From assembly GCA_020831625.1 (NCBI GenBank), contig JAFIGD010000009.1:1-64000 (forward strand): a stretch of DNA of 64,000 bases. The letters are read 5' to 3'. Within the stretch, counting starts at the first letter, position 1; each line of letters opens with the position of its first letter. This DNA is from Verrucomicrobiota bacterium (lineage in GTDB: Bacteria > Verrucomicrobiota > Kiritimatiellia > SS1-B-03-39 > UBA6053). A program made the position numbers and the translations under genes. Shown here piece by piece: positions 18,779 through 27,388 of the stretch. The notes beneath the pieces are model-generated. The model saw only the letters and a list, made by a program, of their open reading frames with translations, was not told the DNA's origin and made no database searches.

Positions 18779-20194
18779 ATGTTGCAACGAGAAACCAGCG
18801 GACACTTTTTTTCAAGCCTAATCGCGGTGCTGGCCGACAGCATCGCGATTTTTTTAGGACTGCGCTTTGCCGCCTGGATTCGGTTCGAAACCGGTCATTT
18901 CGCCCTCGATCCGCTCAAAGGCGTCCCCGGTGAAGACGATCTCTTCCGCCTCATCGGCCTGGCTGTGGTGGTGTTTCTGCTGGTGTTCCGGCAACTCGGC
19001 CTCTTCAAACGCCCCCATCAGGGACGCCTCGAGGACAAAATCCCCCGGATCCTCCGCGCCTGCATCATCAGTTTCGTCCTCTATTTCGCCGCCGAAGCCG
19101 CCCTGCGCCTCGACCCCGAATTCAGCCGTCTCGCCCTGCTCATCGGCTGTGTGACCGTCCCCGTTTTTGTCCTGCTGGAACGCTGGATCATCTTTCGCAT
19201 CGAGCTGCACCGCGCCCGGCACGCCCCCACCGCCACCCGGGTGGTGATCCTCGGAACCGACGCCACCGCCCGGCGCCTCCAGCGCGCCGTCGAATCCGAT
19301 CCCTTCCTCCGCGCCAGAGTCGTTGGCTTTCTCCGCCCCTCACCGCAAACCCCGTGGCCCGAAACCCTTCCCGAACCTCTCCGCCTTGGGGAGGTTGATC
19401 AGGCAGAATCCCTCCTCGAACAGGTCAATGCAAATCAACTGATCCTCCGCGACACCGGCATTCCCCGTCAAACCCTGCTCAATCTGGTCCTCATCTGCGA
19501 GCAGCGCTATCTGTCTTTCCTGCTGGTTCCCGACCTGTTCAGCGCCCTCACCAGCGATCTCCACATGCATCAGCTTTCCGGCATCCCCGTCATGGGCATG
19601 GGGCAATGGCCACTGGACCGCGTCGGGGCCCGGATCCTGAAACGAATTTTTGACATTGCCTTCAGCGCCCTTGCCCTGCTGCTGATCAGCCCCGCGCTTC
19701 TGATCCTCGCTCTGGCGGTGAAACTCACCTCCAAAGGTCCGGTCTTCTACCTGCAGGAGCGCTGCGGTGAAAAAGGATCCACGTTCAATATCATTAAATT
19801 CCGGACCATGATTGTAGACGCAGAGGCGCAGGGGCCGGGATGGACCACACCGGACGACCCCCGCCGCACCCGCATCGGCGGATTTCTCCGTGCCTGGAAT
19901 CTCGACGAACTCCCCCAGTTCTTCAATGTCCTCCGCGGCGACATGAGTGTCGTCGGCCCCCGCCCAGAACGTCCCGTCTATGTTGAGCAGTTCAAAGAGG
20001 AAATCGAGCGCTATATGCGCCGCCACCTCTACAAACCCGGCATCACCGGCTGGGCCCAGGTCCACGGCCTCCGCGGTGACACCAGCATCGGCGAACGCAT
20101 CACCTATGACCTCTTCTACCTCGAGAACTGGTCACTGGGTCTCGATTTCAAAATCATCATCAAGACCCTGTTCACCCGCAAAAACGCGTACTGA
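18779..20194 (+). CDS. exopolysaccharide polyprenyl glycosylphosphotransferase
   Basis: This 471-residue inner-membrane enzyme belongs to the bacterial sugar transferase family (WbaP/WcaJ/ExoY type). About four N-terminal membrane helices come first, then a cytosolic Rossmann-like segment ('VVILGTDATARRL'), one further hydrophobic helix (about 285-310), and the catalytic domain. The domain shows 'GPVFYLQERCG', 'FNIIKFRTM', 'NLDELPQFFNVLRGDMS', 'VGPRPE' and 'KPGITGWAQV'. It moves a hexose-1-phosphate from a UDP-sugar to undecaprenyl phosphate, the first membrane step of exopolysaccharide or O-antigen repeat synthesis. The remaining glycan genes in this window begin about 15 kb away at 34.8 kb. 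Confidence 0.92.
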   Translation: MLQRETSGHFFSSLIAVLADSIAIFLGLRFAAWIRFETGHFALDPLKGVPGEDDLFRLIGLAVVVFLLVFRQLGLFKRPHQGRLEDKIPRILRACIISFVLYFAAEAALRLDPEFSRLALLIGCVTVPVFVLLERWIIFRIELHRARHAPTATRVVILGTDATARRLQRAVESDPFLRARVVGFLRPSPQTPWPETLPEPLRLGEVDQAESLLEQVNANQLILRDTGIPRQTLLNLVLICEQRYLSFLLVPDLFSALTSDLHMHQLSGIPVMGMGQWPLDRVGARILKRIFDIAFSALALLLISPALLILALAVKLTSKGPVFYLQERCGEKGSTFNIIKFRTMIVDAEAQGPGWTTPDDPRRTRIGGFLRAWNLDELPQFFNVLRGDMSVVGPRPERPVYVEQFKEEIERYMRRHLYKPGITGWAQVHGLRGDTSIGERITYDLFYLENWSLGLDFKIIIKTLFTRKNAY

Positions 20195-20234
20195 TATTTC
20201 CGGAGATTTTCAACCGGACCGCTCTTGTCCGCCC

Positions 20235-20705
20235 TCAGCCGGCGGCCGCCAGCGCCTCGAGCACTTTGGCGGGGTGTTTATCCGCGCCGGCCACTTTTTT
20301 CCAGTGCTTCACCACCACGCCCTCCGGATTCACCAGCACCGTGGAGCGGATAACCCCCATGGAAATCTTCCCGTACATATTCTTCTCGCCCCAGGCCCCG
20401 TAGGTTTTCATCACCGATTTATCCTCGTCGCACAACAGCGTAAACGGCAGCCCGTACTTCTCGATAAAGGCCTCGTGATCGCCGGAACCGTCCGGACTGA
20501 TCCCCAGCACCACCGCGTTTTGACCCGCGAAATCCTCATGCAGATCCCGGAATCCGCAGGCCTCTTTGGTGCAGCCCGGCGTGTCATCCTTGGGATAAAA
20601 ATACACCACCACATATTTGCCACGAAAATCGCTCAGACGATGCGCCACACCGGACGCGTCCGGCAAACTGAAATCAGGGGCTTGTTTTCCTTCAGAAATC
20701 GACAT
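20235..20705 (-). CDS. bcp: thioredoxin-dependent peroxiredoxin (BCP/PrxQ type)
   Basis: This is a 156-residue cytosolic protein. ATG 20705 has AAGGAG eight bases upstream; a TTG at 20738 would add 11 residues without a ribosome site. The peroxidatic cysteine is Cys45 in 'DDTPGCTKEAC', and the resolving cysteine is Cys50, five residues later. This is the atypical 2-Cys arrangement of BCP. It reduces hydroperoxides with electrons from thioredoxin. Length and motif order are normal for the family. It is convergent with the sugar transferase and divergent from the rhodanese/DoxX pair. Confidence 0.93.
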   Translation of the reverse strand: MSISEGKQAPDFSLPDASGVAHRLSDFRGKYVVVYFYPKDDTPGCTKEACGFRDLHEDFAGQNAVVLGISPDGSGDHEAFIEKYGLPFTLLCDEDKSVMKTYGAWGEKNMYGKISMGVIRSTVLVNPEGVVVKHWKKVAGADKHPAKVLEALAAAG

Positions 20706-20778
20706 ACGGTAACTCCTTAACGTTTGATGTGAATGCAATGAACCCCCAATCTAATCCGCACCGCGCAATCCGCAAGCC

Positions 20779-21276
20779 ATGACCTTCGTTTCGACCCTCG
20801 TTTCTTCCAGAACCCTCTTCGGCATCCTCGCGCTCCTGGGAGTCAGTCTGCTCACCGGCAGCCTGTCTCAACGCGTTTCCCCCGATCCCCTGCCCCCGGT
20901 CCACCGGCGGGGGCCATCCCTGCGGACCGAACTGGAAGCCGCCGGATTTCCCATGCTCACCCCCGGCGAGGTCCGGACCCTCTATCAGGCGGGCACCCAT
21001 CTCTTTCTCGACGCCCGCTCACTGCCCGAATACCATCAGAGCCATATCCCCGGAGCCTTCCCGGTGCCCATTGCCGATTTCGACGCCCATTTTCCAGAGA
21101 TCGCCCCCATTCTCGAATCCGACTCCCCGCTGATCGTTTACTGCGGCAATCCCGCCTGTGATCAGGCCCTCCGCCTCGCGCAACGTCTTCAGGACGCGGG
21201 ATACGAAAACGTCAGCATTTTTCCCGCCGGATTTGAGGCCTGGTCCGCAGCGGACACGCCGGAGGCGGGCCAATGA
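20779..21276 (+). CDS. membrane-anchored rhodanese-domain protein
   Basis: This 165-residue protein has an N-terminal membrane segment (about residues 10-33, 'LFGILALLGVSLLTGSLSQR'), then a rhodanese domain. The domain shows 'LFLDARSLPEY', 'HIPGAFPVP' and the active loop 'CGNPAC', where the first Cys is the sulfur-carrying residue. It should be a periplasmic-side sulfurtransferase or thiol-handling protein. Its stop overlaps the start of the DoxX gene by four bases (ATGA), so the two act together. Confidence 0.85.
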   Translation: MTFVSTLVSSRTLFGILALLGVSLLTGSLSQRVSPDPLPPVHRRGPSLRTELEAAGFPMLTPGEVRTLYQAGTHLFLDARSLPEYHQSHIPGAFPVPIADFDAHFPEIAPILESDSPLIVYCGNPACDQALRLAQRLQDAGYENVSIFPAGFEAWSAADTPEAGQ

Positions 21277-21713
21277 TCAAAACCGTGCTCCTGTGGGCGC
21301 TTCGCCTGTTCATCGGCGGGTTATTCCTCTACAGCGGATTCATCAAGCTGATGGATCCCCACACCTTCGCCGAAAGCACCGCAAACTACCAAATGATCGG
21401 CAACCGGGCGGTCATCCTCACCGCCCTCTATCTCCCCTGGCTTGAGATCTGGACCGGCCTGGCGCTGTTGCTCTTTCCGCCGCTGCGCACCGCCGCCTGG
21501 AGTCTGATTACCCTCATGCTGCTCGTCTTCACCGCCGCCAAAATCAGCGCCCTCGCCCGCGGTCTGGACATCTCCTGCGGGTGCGGGACCGGAGATGACC
21601 CCATGACCCTCCTCGATGTGCTTGAAAACCTGGCGCTTCTCGCGGTGACAATAACCGGCTTGTTTATCGACACCGCCACGCCGACTCCCCCTGCGGTACC
21701 TCCAGCACCGTGA
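21273..21713 (+). CDS. DoxX/MauE-family membrane protein
   Basis: This is a 146-residue, four-helix membrane protein. 'ALRLFIGGLFLYSGFIKLMDP' at the N-terminus and 'LPWLEIWTGLALL' in the second helix are typical of the DoxX/MauE fold. A 'SCGCG' cysteine motif lies in the loop before the last helix. MauE-like proteins support disulfide or redox maturation of exported proteins. Coupling to a rhodanese (4-base overlap) makes a role in periplasmic thiol or sulfur metabolism likely (inference). It converges on the GH13 gene with 32 bases between. Confidence 0.8.
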   Translation: MIKTVLLWALRLFIGGLFLYSGFIKLMDPHTFAESTANYQMIGNRAVILTALYLPWLEIWTGLALLLFPPLRTAAWSLITLMLLVFTAAKISALARGLDISCGCGTGDDPMTLLDVLENLALLAVTITGLFIDTATPTPPAVPPAP

Positions 21714-21745
21714 TCCTCACGCGAGAACGCAGATATGTAGAAACG

Positions 21746-24700
21746 TCATTCTTCATTCGTCACTCGAAAAACCCTCGCTTCGCCGGGCTTCAGAATCAGC
21801 GCCCCCGGCGAAACATCCGTCTCCCCCCGCATCAGTTCAGCTTCAACGGTCCACCGCTCCGGCAGGGACAGAGTAACGGCCTCCCGGGACACGTTGAAGG
21901 CCACCAGGATTGATTCAGGAACACCGGGGCGGATGTAGGCCATGGTGCCGGTGTCATTGTCCAGGTGCAACAGGTCGATCCGGTCATGATGCAGGGCCCG
22001 GTGACCGGTCCGTAAACGGATCAGCTCCCGGAACTGTTCCACCATCGCCGCGCGGTCCGGTTCCTCCCGCAGCTCCCACTGCAGCGGATTCAGACCCACG
22101 ACCTTTTTCGTGAGTTCGCCCCATTCCTGCCCCGCATACAGCATGGGAATGCCGGGAACCGTGAGCGTCACCGCCGCGGCGGCCACATGACGGCGGAAGG
22201 TTTCCTCCCGGCTGTATCCGGCCTCAAGCAGCTCGCGCACAAAGCGCTCCTCGTCATGACTCTCGATGTACTGCATCCGCTGGCGGCCGGTTTGGTAGGC
22301 GTGATTGCGGGGATCCAGAATCTCCCACATCTTCTCGGGTTCGCCGATAAAATCGCCCTCCACAAACACCCGCCGCATGCGCCAGCGGTAATGTCCGTCC
22401 CATTCGCTGTCGAGTTCGGTTCCCTTGACCATATCCGGCTCGCTGGGAAGATTCTCCGCGATCTGCACCACGCCGGGATCCGCGTTGTTCACCACATAGG
22501 CCATCCAGCTCACGCCCCAGTCCTTGTAGCCGGACCACTGAATCCACTGCGTGGCGTCATAGCGGTATCCGTCCACCCCCCATTGATACACCCAGTGTTC
22601 GAGGGTGTCTTTCACGTACTGTTTGAAATAGGGATTTTCCTGATCCAGCTTCGGGAAACCCCAGTTAAAGCTGTCGAAGGGCATGAAATACGGATTGGTG
22701 TCCGGCCCGCCGTGCATGCGGTGCAGCGGTGAATTGGCCTCGATGTGATTGAGAACGATGTCGAACACATTGGCAATGCCCCGCTCCCGCGCCGCGAAAA
22801 TCAAATCCGCATAGTCCTGCGGGGTGCCGTAACTCCGTTCCAGTCCCCTGTGAAACACCGGATTGTATCCCCAGCTCTCGTCCCCGGGGAAGGTGGTCAC
22901 CGGAAGCGGCTCGATGGCGTTGATTCCGAGTTCGGCGATGTAATCCAGTTTCGCCTCCAGTCCTTTATAACTGCCCGGAGGGGCCACATCGGGAATGCTC
23001 AGTTCATAAATCACCCAGGTGTCCACCGGCGGCCGGTTCCAGGGCGGCATGGGCTCCGGCAGGGTGCCCGCCAGCGTCCAGGCATGTTCAGGCAAATGAC
23101 TGTGCGCGCCTTCGGGGGTGAGCCACAGCACATCCCGGCTCCAGGGATCGGCAAAGCGCCGCTCACCGTTGAGCACGTACCGGTATTGCAGCGTTTCCGC
23201 GCCGGTTTCGATCCCGGTCACCCAGAACCCGTTCGGGGCGCGGCGCATGAGTTTCCGGTGAAGGGTGTCCTCCGCCCCTTTCCACTCGATCTCCACAAAT
23301 TTTGCCGCCGGAGCGTGCAGAAACACCTCCCAACCCTCATCCGTCCGGGTCGCGCCCAGCGGCAGACCGGACGCATCGCTCTCCTCCAGCGCCGGAATGT
23401 TCCAGGCGGTCTGACGGGCCACCGAAAGCCGCCCCTCCCGCAGCGCTCTAACCGTGAAGGTGTGCGGGCCGTACGCCCAGCCCCCGGTGTCGAGCACGGT
23501 TTGAAATTCGCCGGTCTCCGACGCCAGCACTTCTTCGCCGTTCACATACAGACGCACATCCTCCGCCGCCGGTTCGGTCGCGGCGCTGACGGGATGGGCC
23601 GCATGAATTTCGCCGGTCGGATAATTGGTCCAGTCAATCCGCGCCGCATCGGGATGGATGCGCAGTTCCAGGTTGTAATTCTCACCGTCCTGGCTTTCCC
23701 AGCGGTCTCCCCAGCGGGCGACCGCGTGCAGAGAGGTCACCACCTGGGCCGGATCATTGAACGGCCCCAGCCGCACCACCGCCACGCCGTTCACCGGATC
23801 GGGAATCGGCGTGTCCGCGGCCACGCCGGTCACGCCGGGTTTCGATCCCTCCGGCCAGTAGACCCGCGCCGGCATTTCCCAGCCGCCGTCCGGACCGTTC
23901 ACCCCCCAGTGCAGAATTCCGCCGGTTTCATCGGTGCGCACCCGGACTTCAATCACATCCTCAGGATGCGCGGCGGACGGCGCGAAATCGATCACGTCCC
24001 GTTCCGGAAGCAGATTCAACACGGTTTCCGCCAACGCGGCCGCATCAATGTCATCCGGAACCTCCATCACATGATAATGCACCACATTGCGAAAGGTTTC
24101 TCCCGGCGCCAAATCAATCTCGACGGTCTGGGTTTCGATCTCCGTATAGCCCAGACCGGCATTGGAATACATCACCACCGAGCAGCCGCCGTCGGGGAAG
24201 GCTCCACCCGCATCCCCTCCTTCCGTCCAGAGAGTCAGCACCTGATTTCCGCGCCGGGCCGCGATCCAGTTCGCATCCGAACCCAGTTTGGTTTCCGTCA
24301 GGCGCGCCGTGTCCACGGCCAGGGCGGACGCCGTGCGCATCAAGGCCTCGTCAGAAGGCTCATCAAATCCGATGTGCCGGAATCCGTCCTCGAACCGCGA
24401 GTCCGCGCGCAGGCCGATCAGGACCTGATCCGCGCCGTCGATCTGACTGATCTGCCACAAACTGACGGGAACCGGGGAGGCGTACACCCGGCTGGCCGAC
24501 TGCTCCACCCGCAGACGGGGCGAATCCCCCGGCTCTAAAACAAAACGCCGCTGCAATTGCGCAAACACCGGAGCCCCCAGATCCCTTCGCAACACCAGCA
24601 CCTGGGTGCCGTCCTCTTCCCGCCGGGCCTCGCCGCGCCAGGGACGGTCCATCATCCGCAGCGGCGGCCAGACCGCCCCGCCCATCGTCCGCCAACTGTC

Positions 24701-24997
24701 CTGATGCACCGCCCACATCCAGTCGCCCCCGTGGTTCAGCCAGTCCCCCTCCTCCTCCGGCGGCAGTTCCCCGGTCAGGTCCTCATTCCGCGTCAGCAGA
24801 TTTTCCCCGTCCGGAGTTCCCAGAAACGTGATCCGGCCGATCGACGGCACAACCGTCACCCGGAGTGCGTCATTTTCAAACGTGTAGGCCTCATCCCAAC
24901 CGGTCGCCGGTTGAAGCGGAATCGCCTCACCGGCATACCCGTGAAACAGGCTCAAGGCAAAAAGACACAGGGAGGTGCGGATGCGGCAGTGCTTCAT
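21746..24997 (-). CDS. secreted GH13 alpha-amylase-family enzyme with N-terminal DUF4380-like domain
   Basis: This is a 1083-residue protein. Its signal peptide is 'MKHCRIRTSLCLFALSLFHG'. Residues about 30-345 form a beta-sandwich region resembling DUF4380/mutarotase-like proteins. Next come linker domains, then a CBM48-like segment ('FLHAPAAKFVEIEW') at about 530-600, and the GH13 barrel from about 640. Catalytic residues are Asp814 in 'GVDGYRYD', Glu848 in 'QIAENLP' and Asp915 in 'ESHDE', with 'VLNHIEANS' earlier. It should hydrolyse or transfer alpha-1,4/1,6-glucans outside the cytoplasm. ATG 24997 has GGAGA six bases upstream. The LacI gene ends 41 bases upstream on the same strand and very probably controls it. 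The exact substrate (starch, pullulan, glycogen) is undetermined. Confidence 0.88.
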   Translation of the reverse strand: MKHCRIRTSLCLFALSLFHGYAGEAIPLQPATGWDEAYTFENDALRVTVVPSIGRITFLGTPDGENLLTRNEDLTGELPPEEEGDWLNHGGDWMWAVHQDSWRTMGGAVWPPLRMMDRPWRGEARREEDGTQVLVLRRDLGAPVFAQLQRRFVLEPGDSPRLRVEQSASRVYASPVPVSLWQISQIDGADQVLIGLRADSRFEDGFRHIGFDEPSDEALMRTASALAVDTARLTETKLGSDANWIAARRGNQVLTLWTEGGDAGGAFPDGGCSVVMYSNAGLGYTEIETQTVEIDLAPGETFRNVVHYHVMEVPDDIDAAALAETVLNLLPERDVIDFAPSAAHPEDVIEVRVRTDETGGILHWGVNGPDGGWEMPARVYWPEGSKPGVTGVAADTPIPDPVNGVAVVRLGPFNDPAQVVTSLHAVARWGDRWESQDGENYNLELRIHPDAARIDWTNYPTGEIHAAHPVSAATEPAAEDVRLYVNGEEVLASETGEFQTVLDTGGWAYGPHTFTVRALREGRLSVARQTAWNIPALEESDASGLPLGATRTDEGWEVFLHAPAAKFVEIEWKGAEDTLHRKLMRRAPNGFWVTGIETGAETLQYRYVLNGERRFADPWSRDVLWLTPEGAHSHLPEHAWTLAGTLPEPMPPWNRPPVDTWVIYELSIPDVAPPGSYKGLEAKLDYIAELGINAIEPLPVTTFPGDESWGYNPVFHRGLERSYGTPQDYADLIFAARERGIANVFDIVLNHIEANSPLHRMHGGPDTNPYFMPFDSFNWGFPKLDQENPYFKQYVKDTLEHWVYQWGVDGYRYDATQWIQWSGYKDWGVSWMAYVVNNADPGVVQIAENLPSEPDMVKGTELDSEWDGHYRWRMRRVFVEGDFIGEPEKMWEILDPRNHAYQTGRQRMQYIESHDEERFVRELLEAGYSREETFRRHVAAAAVTLTVPGIPMLYAGQEWGELTKKVVGLNPLQWELREEPDRAAMVEQFRELIRLRTGHRALHHDRIDLLHLDNDTGTMAYIRPGVPESILVAFNVSREAVTLSLPERWTVEAELMRGETDVSPGALILKPGEARVFRVTNEE

Positions 24998-25038
24998 GGG
25001 GAGTCTCCAATTGTTAAGACAAGTCGACAGATCAAAAA

Positions 25039-26073
25039 TTATACCCGCGCGGGTCCGGTGGATTCCCGGAGAATCACATGCGGTTCCAGCAGTTCATGAC
25101 AGGCGGTTCGCTGCCCGTTCAGGATCTCCAGGAGCCGCTTGCAGGACCGCCGCCCCACCTCGAACAAATCCATCTTCAGCGTGGTCAGCCCCGGCGTTGT
25201 GAATTTGGCGGAGGGAATATTGTCCACTCCCATCACCGAAATATCCTCCGGCACATGCAGTCCTTTGTTCATCAAATACCGCATCGCGCCGATCGCCATG
25301 CGGTCGTTGGCGGCCATGATTGCGGTCAGTTCGGGATGGCGCGACATCAGTTTGCGGGCGGCGGTATACCCGTCCTGCTCATCCCAGTCGGTACAGCCCG
25401 TCCAGGGGAGCGAGGTTTTGGACAATCCGTTTTCTTCACAAACCGCGAAAAACGTGTCCCGGAAATCCAGTCCGGTAAACGTGTTGGTTCCCACAATCAA
25501 CCCGATGTGACGGTGCCCCAGTTCCATCAGGTGCTCCGCACACAGACGCGCCGCCTGTTTGTAATCCACACTCAGATAATTCAGCGAACTGTCCGGGAAA
25601 TAATGATTCACCAGCATCAGCGGGTCATGATGCTCCTCGAACTCCAGCAGAAAGCGGTCCTCCACCGTCGAGGCGATATACAACATCCCGTCCGCGCGGC
25701 GGTTGCGCAGAATATTCAAATACTCTTTCTCCGCGATAAACGACTCCTGAGCGATATCCAGCAGGATCTTGTATCCCGCCTCCTGCGCCTCCTGATAGAT
25801 TCCGCTGATGATTTCACCGAAATACACGTCCGAAAACACATGATTCAACGCCGGCACCGTCACACTCAGACAGCGCGAACGGCTCGAAACCAGACTTCTT
25901 GCCATTTCATTCGGCTGATAGTCCAGCATGGCCGCCGCTTCAATCACCTTGTCCCTCGTGCTCTTCTTGATTTTCGGACTTCCGTTGAGCACCAAAGACA
26001 CCGTACTGGGGGAAACATCACAGTGCGTGGCGATTTCTTTAATGGTTACGGCTTTAGCTCTTTTTTGAATCAT
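25039..26073 (-). CDS. LacI-family transcriptional regulator
   Basis: This is a 344-residue regulator. The DNA-binding helix-turn-helix is 'TIKEIATHCDVSPSTVSLVL' (about 10-29), followed by a hinge helix ('YQPNEMARSLVS') and a periplasmic-binding-like effector domain containing 'ADGMLYI', 'AIMAANDRMAIGAM' and 'DISVMGVDN'. It lies just upstream of the GH13 gene with a 41-base gap, so it probably represses that gene and itself until a sugar binds. The start codon adjoins an AT-rich inverted repeat (26079-26107), consistent with autoregulation. It is divergent from the AraC/XylR-like regulator, and the two share a 116-base intergenic region. Confidence 0.93.
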   Translation of the reverse strand: MIQKRAKAVTIKEIATHCDVSPSTVSLVLNGSPKIKKSTRDKVIEAAAMLDYQPNEMARSLVSSRSRCLSVTVPALNHVFSDVYFGEIISGIYQEAQEAGYKILLDIAQESFIAEKEYLNILRNRRADGMLYIASTVEDRFLLEFEEHHDPLMLVNHYFPDSSLNYLSVDYKQAARLCAEHLMELGHRHIGLIVGTNTFTGLDFRDTFFAVCEENGLSKTSLPWTGCTDWDEQDGYTAARKLMSRHPELTAIMAANDRMAIGAMRYLMNKGLHVPEDISVMGVDNIPSAKFTTPGLTTLKMDLFEVGRRSCKRLLEILNGQRTACHELLEPHVILRESTGPARV

Positions 26074-26078
26074 AAAGA

Positions 26079-26107
26079 CGTTTTAAATAAATTCAAACGA
26101 TTTAAAC
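26079..26107. promoter_or_regulatory. putative operator between the LacI and AraC/XylR regulators
   Basis: A perfect 7-bp inverted repeat, TTTAAAT (26082-26088) and ATTTAAA (26100-26106), spans 11 bases that include AAACG. CGTTTTAA overlaps its left arm. It sits six bases before the LacI start codon, where a bound repressor would block transcription, and within the divergent promoter of the second regulator. Autoregulation is inferred from position. Confidence 0.45.
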
Positions 26108-26189
26108 AAGCCCAAACTCTGAAAAAAGGACTTGAGGAAAAGTGTGATCCTGCTTGAAGCTTCAACCCCGGCGATGTATTCCATGCTTC

Positions 26190-27329
26190 ATGCAAGGTGA
26201 GATTCAAATCGGGGTTGTGGTTCCGGCGGCCATCGGTCTGGGCCGGGAAATTCTGTTTGGGTTGCGCGGTTTTTGCGATGTGGCCGGCAAAGCCGAACTC
26301 AGGCTCATCTCAAACCAGCGGGACCTTCCGGAGGGAAAAGAGAAAAAATTTCCGCTTGATGTTCTCGTGTGCTTTCATTCCGGGCGGGACTTTCTGGAAA
26401 AGATGATGGAGACCTGCCCGCGGGTGATTTCGGTTTCAAATCAGAACCGCGTCACCGTTTGCCCACAGGTGGTGTCGGATGACACGGCGGTCGGCCGGCT
26501 GGCGGCCGAAGCCCTGATCCTCCGCGGATACAATCATCTCGTCTATGTAGGCCCCTCCGAACCGCTGTTTGCCCATGAGCGTGCCGGGGGATTTGAACAT
26601 TTCGCGAAAGGAAAAGGGTTGGCCGTGCGGAGGCTGGATCTCGACGACCCACTCGACGCGCCGTCAGCCGCCGCCTCGCTGGACCGCGGCGTGAAACCTG
26701 CGGGCGTGTTCGCGGCCTCCGATCTTCACGCCCGCTGGATTCTGTCCGCCATGTCGAATCCCCGGAGCCTGGTTCCGTCAAAATTCGCGCTGATCGGTGT
26801 CGACAACGATCCAATGGAGCAGGCTCTTTCACCAATCGGATTCTCCAGCGTGATGCTCGCCGGCCGTCAGATCGGCTATCAGGCCGCGAAAATTGGAAGA
26901 GACTGGGTGCAGGGAATCGAGCCGCCTTCATCCGTTGTGAACATTCCGCCTATCGGCATCGCGCGCCGCGCGTCCACCCAGTTTCGCGTGTTCGATGACC
27001 CCCTGGTCAGCCGGTGCCTGAAACAAATCGAGGAAAATCTGACGACGCTGACCGATGTGGACGATGTGGTGAACGCCCTCAACGTTAACCGCCGCACGCT
27101 TGAGCTGCACCTTGGGAAACACCTGGGACTCGGGGTCGCGCAGCTCCTCCGCAACGCCCGCATCGAAAAAGCCCGGGATCTTCTGAGCACGTCGGATCTC
27201 AGTATGAAGGAAGTGTCCTACCTCGTCGGCTTTCCGGAACCCCGCATGCTCAGCCTGGTCTTTAAACGGGAAACCGGGGAAACCCCCACAGACTACCGCA
27301 ACCGGGTCCGGGGCACCCTGGATTCGTAA
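26190..27329 (+). CDS. AraC-family regulator with periplasmic-binding-like sensor (XylR-like)
   Basis: This is a 379-residue protein. Residues 1-270 resemble the sugar-binding domain of LacI/XylR regulators ('MQGEIQIGVVVPAAIGLG', 'GVFAASDLHARWILSAM', 'LIGVDND'). Residues about 280-379 form an AraC-type domain with two helix-turn-helices ('VVNALNVNRRTLELHLGKHL' and 'SMKEVSYLVGFPEP', then 'FKRETGETPTDYR'). This combination is typical of xylose-type regulators in Verrucomicrobia and Lentisphaerae. A TTG at 26154 could add 12 residues; I preferred ATG 26190. It stands immediately upstream of the 32-bp inverted repeat and the giant metalloprotease gene, a likely target. The other candidate is the LacI/GH13 pair on the opposite strand. 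Confidence 0.88.
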   Translation: MQGEIQIGVVVPAAIGLGREILFGLRGFCDVAGKAELRLISNQRDLPEGKEKKFPLDVLVCFHSGRDFLEKMMETCPRVISVSNQNRVTVCPQVVSDDTAVGRLAAEALILRGYNHLVYVGPSEPLFAHERAGGFEHFAKGKGLAVRRLDLDDPLDAPSAAASLDRGVKPAGVFAASDLHARWILSAMSNPRSLVPSKFALIGVDNDPMEQALSPIGFSSVMLAGRQIGYQAAKIGRDWVQGIEPPSSVVNIPPIGIARRASTQFRVFDDPLVSRCLKQIEENLTTLTDVDDVVNALNVNRRTLELHLGKHLGLGVAQLLRNARIEKARDLLSTSDLSMKEVSYLVGFPEPRMLSLVFKRETGETPTDYRNRVRGTLDS

Positions 27330-27347
27330 AAATGCAATTTATCGTTC

Positions 27348-27379
27348 GGAATATTGTAACCGTTTCGCATTAATATTCC
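27348..27379. promoter_or_regulatory. 32-bp inverted repeat upstream of the giant metalloprotease gene
   Basis: GGAATATT (27348-27355) and AATATTCC (27372-27379) are perfect inverted copies separated by 16 bases that contain ACCGTTTCG. The element lies 18 bases after the AraC/XylR gene stop and about 70 bases before the giant gene's ATG. It could be an operator for either neighbouring regulator. No T-run follows, so a terminator is unlikely. Confidence 0.45.
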
Positions 27380-27388
27380 TGAACAGTC

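Noticed and set aside
22745-24538. A 597-codon open frame antisense to the GH13 gene
   Set aside because: It lies wholly within a gene with intact catalytic residues and shows Arg/His/Gln-rich, motif-free translation.
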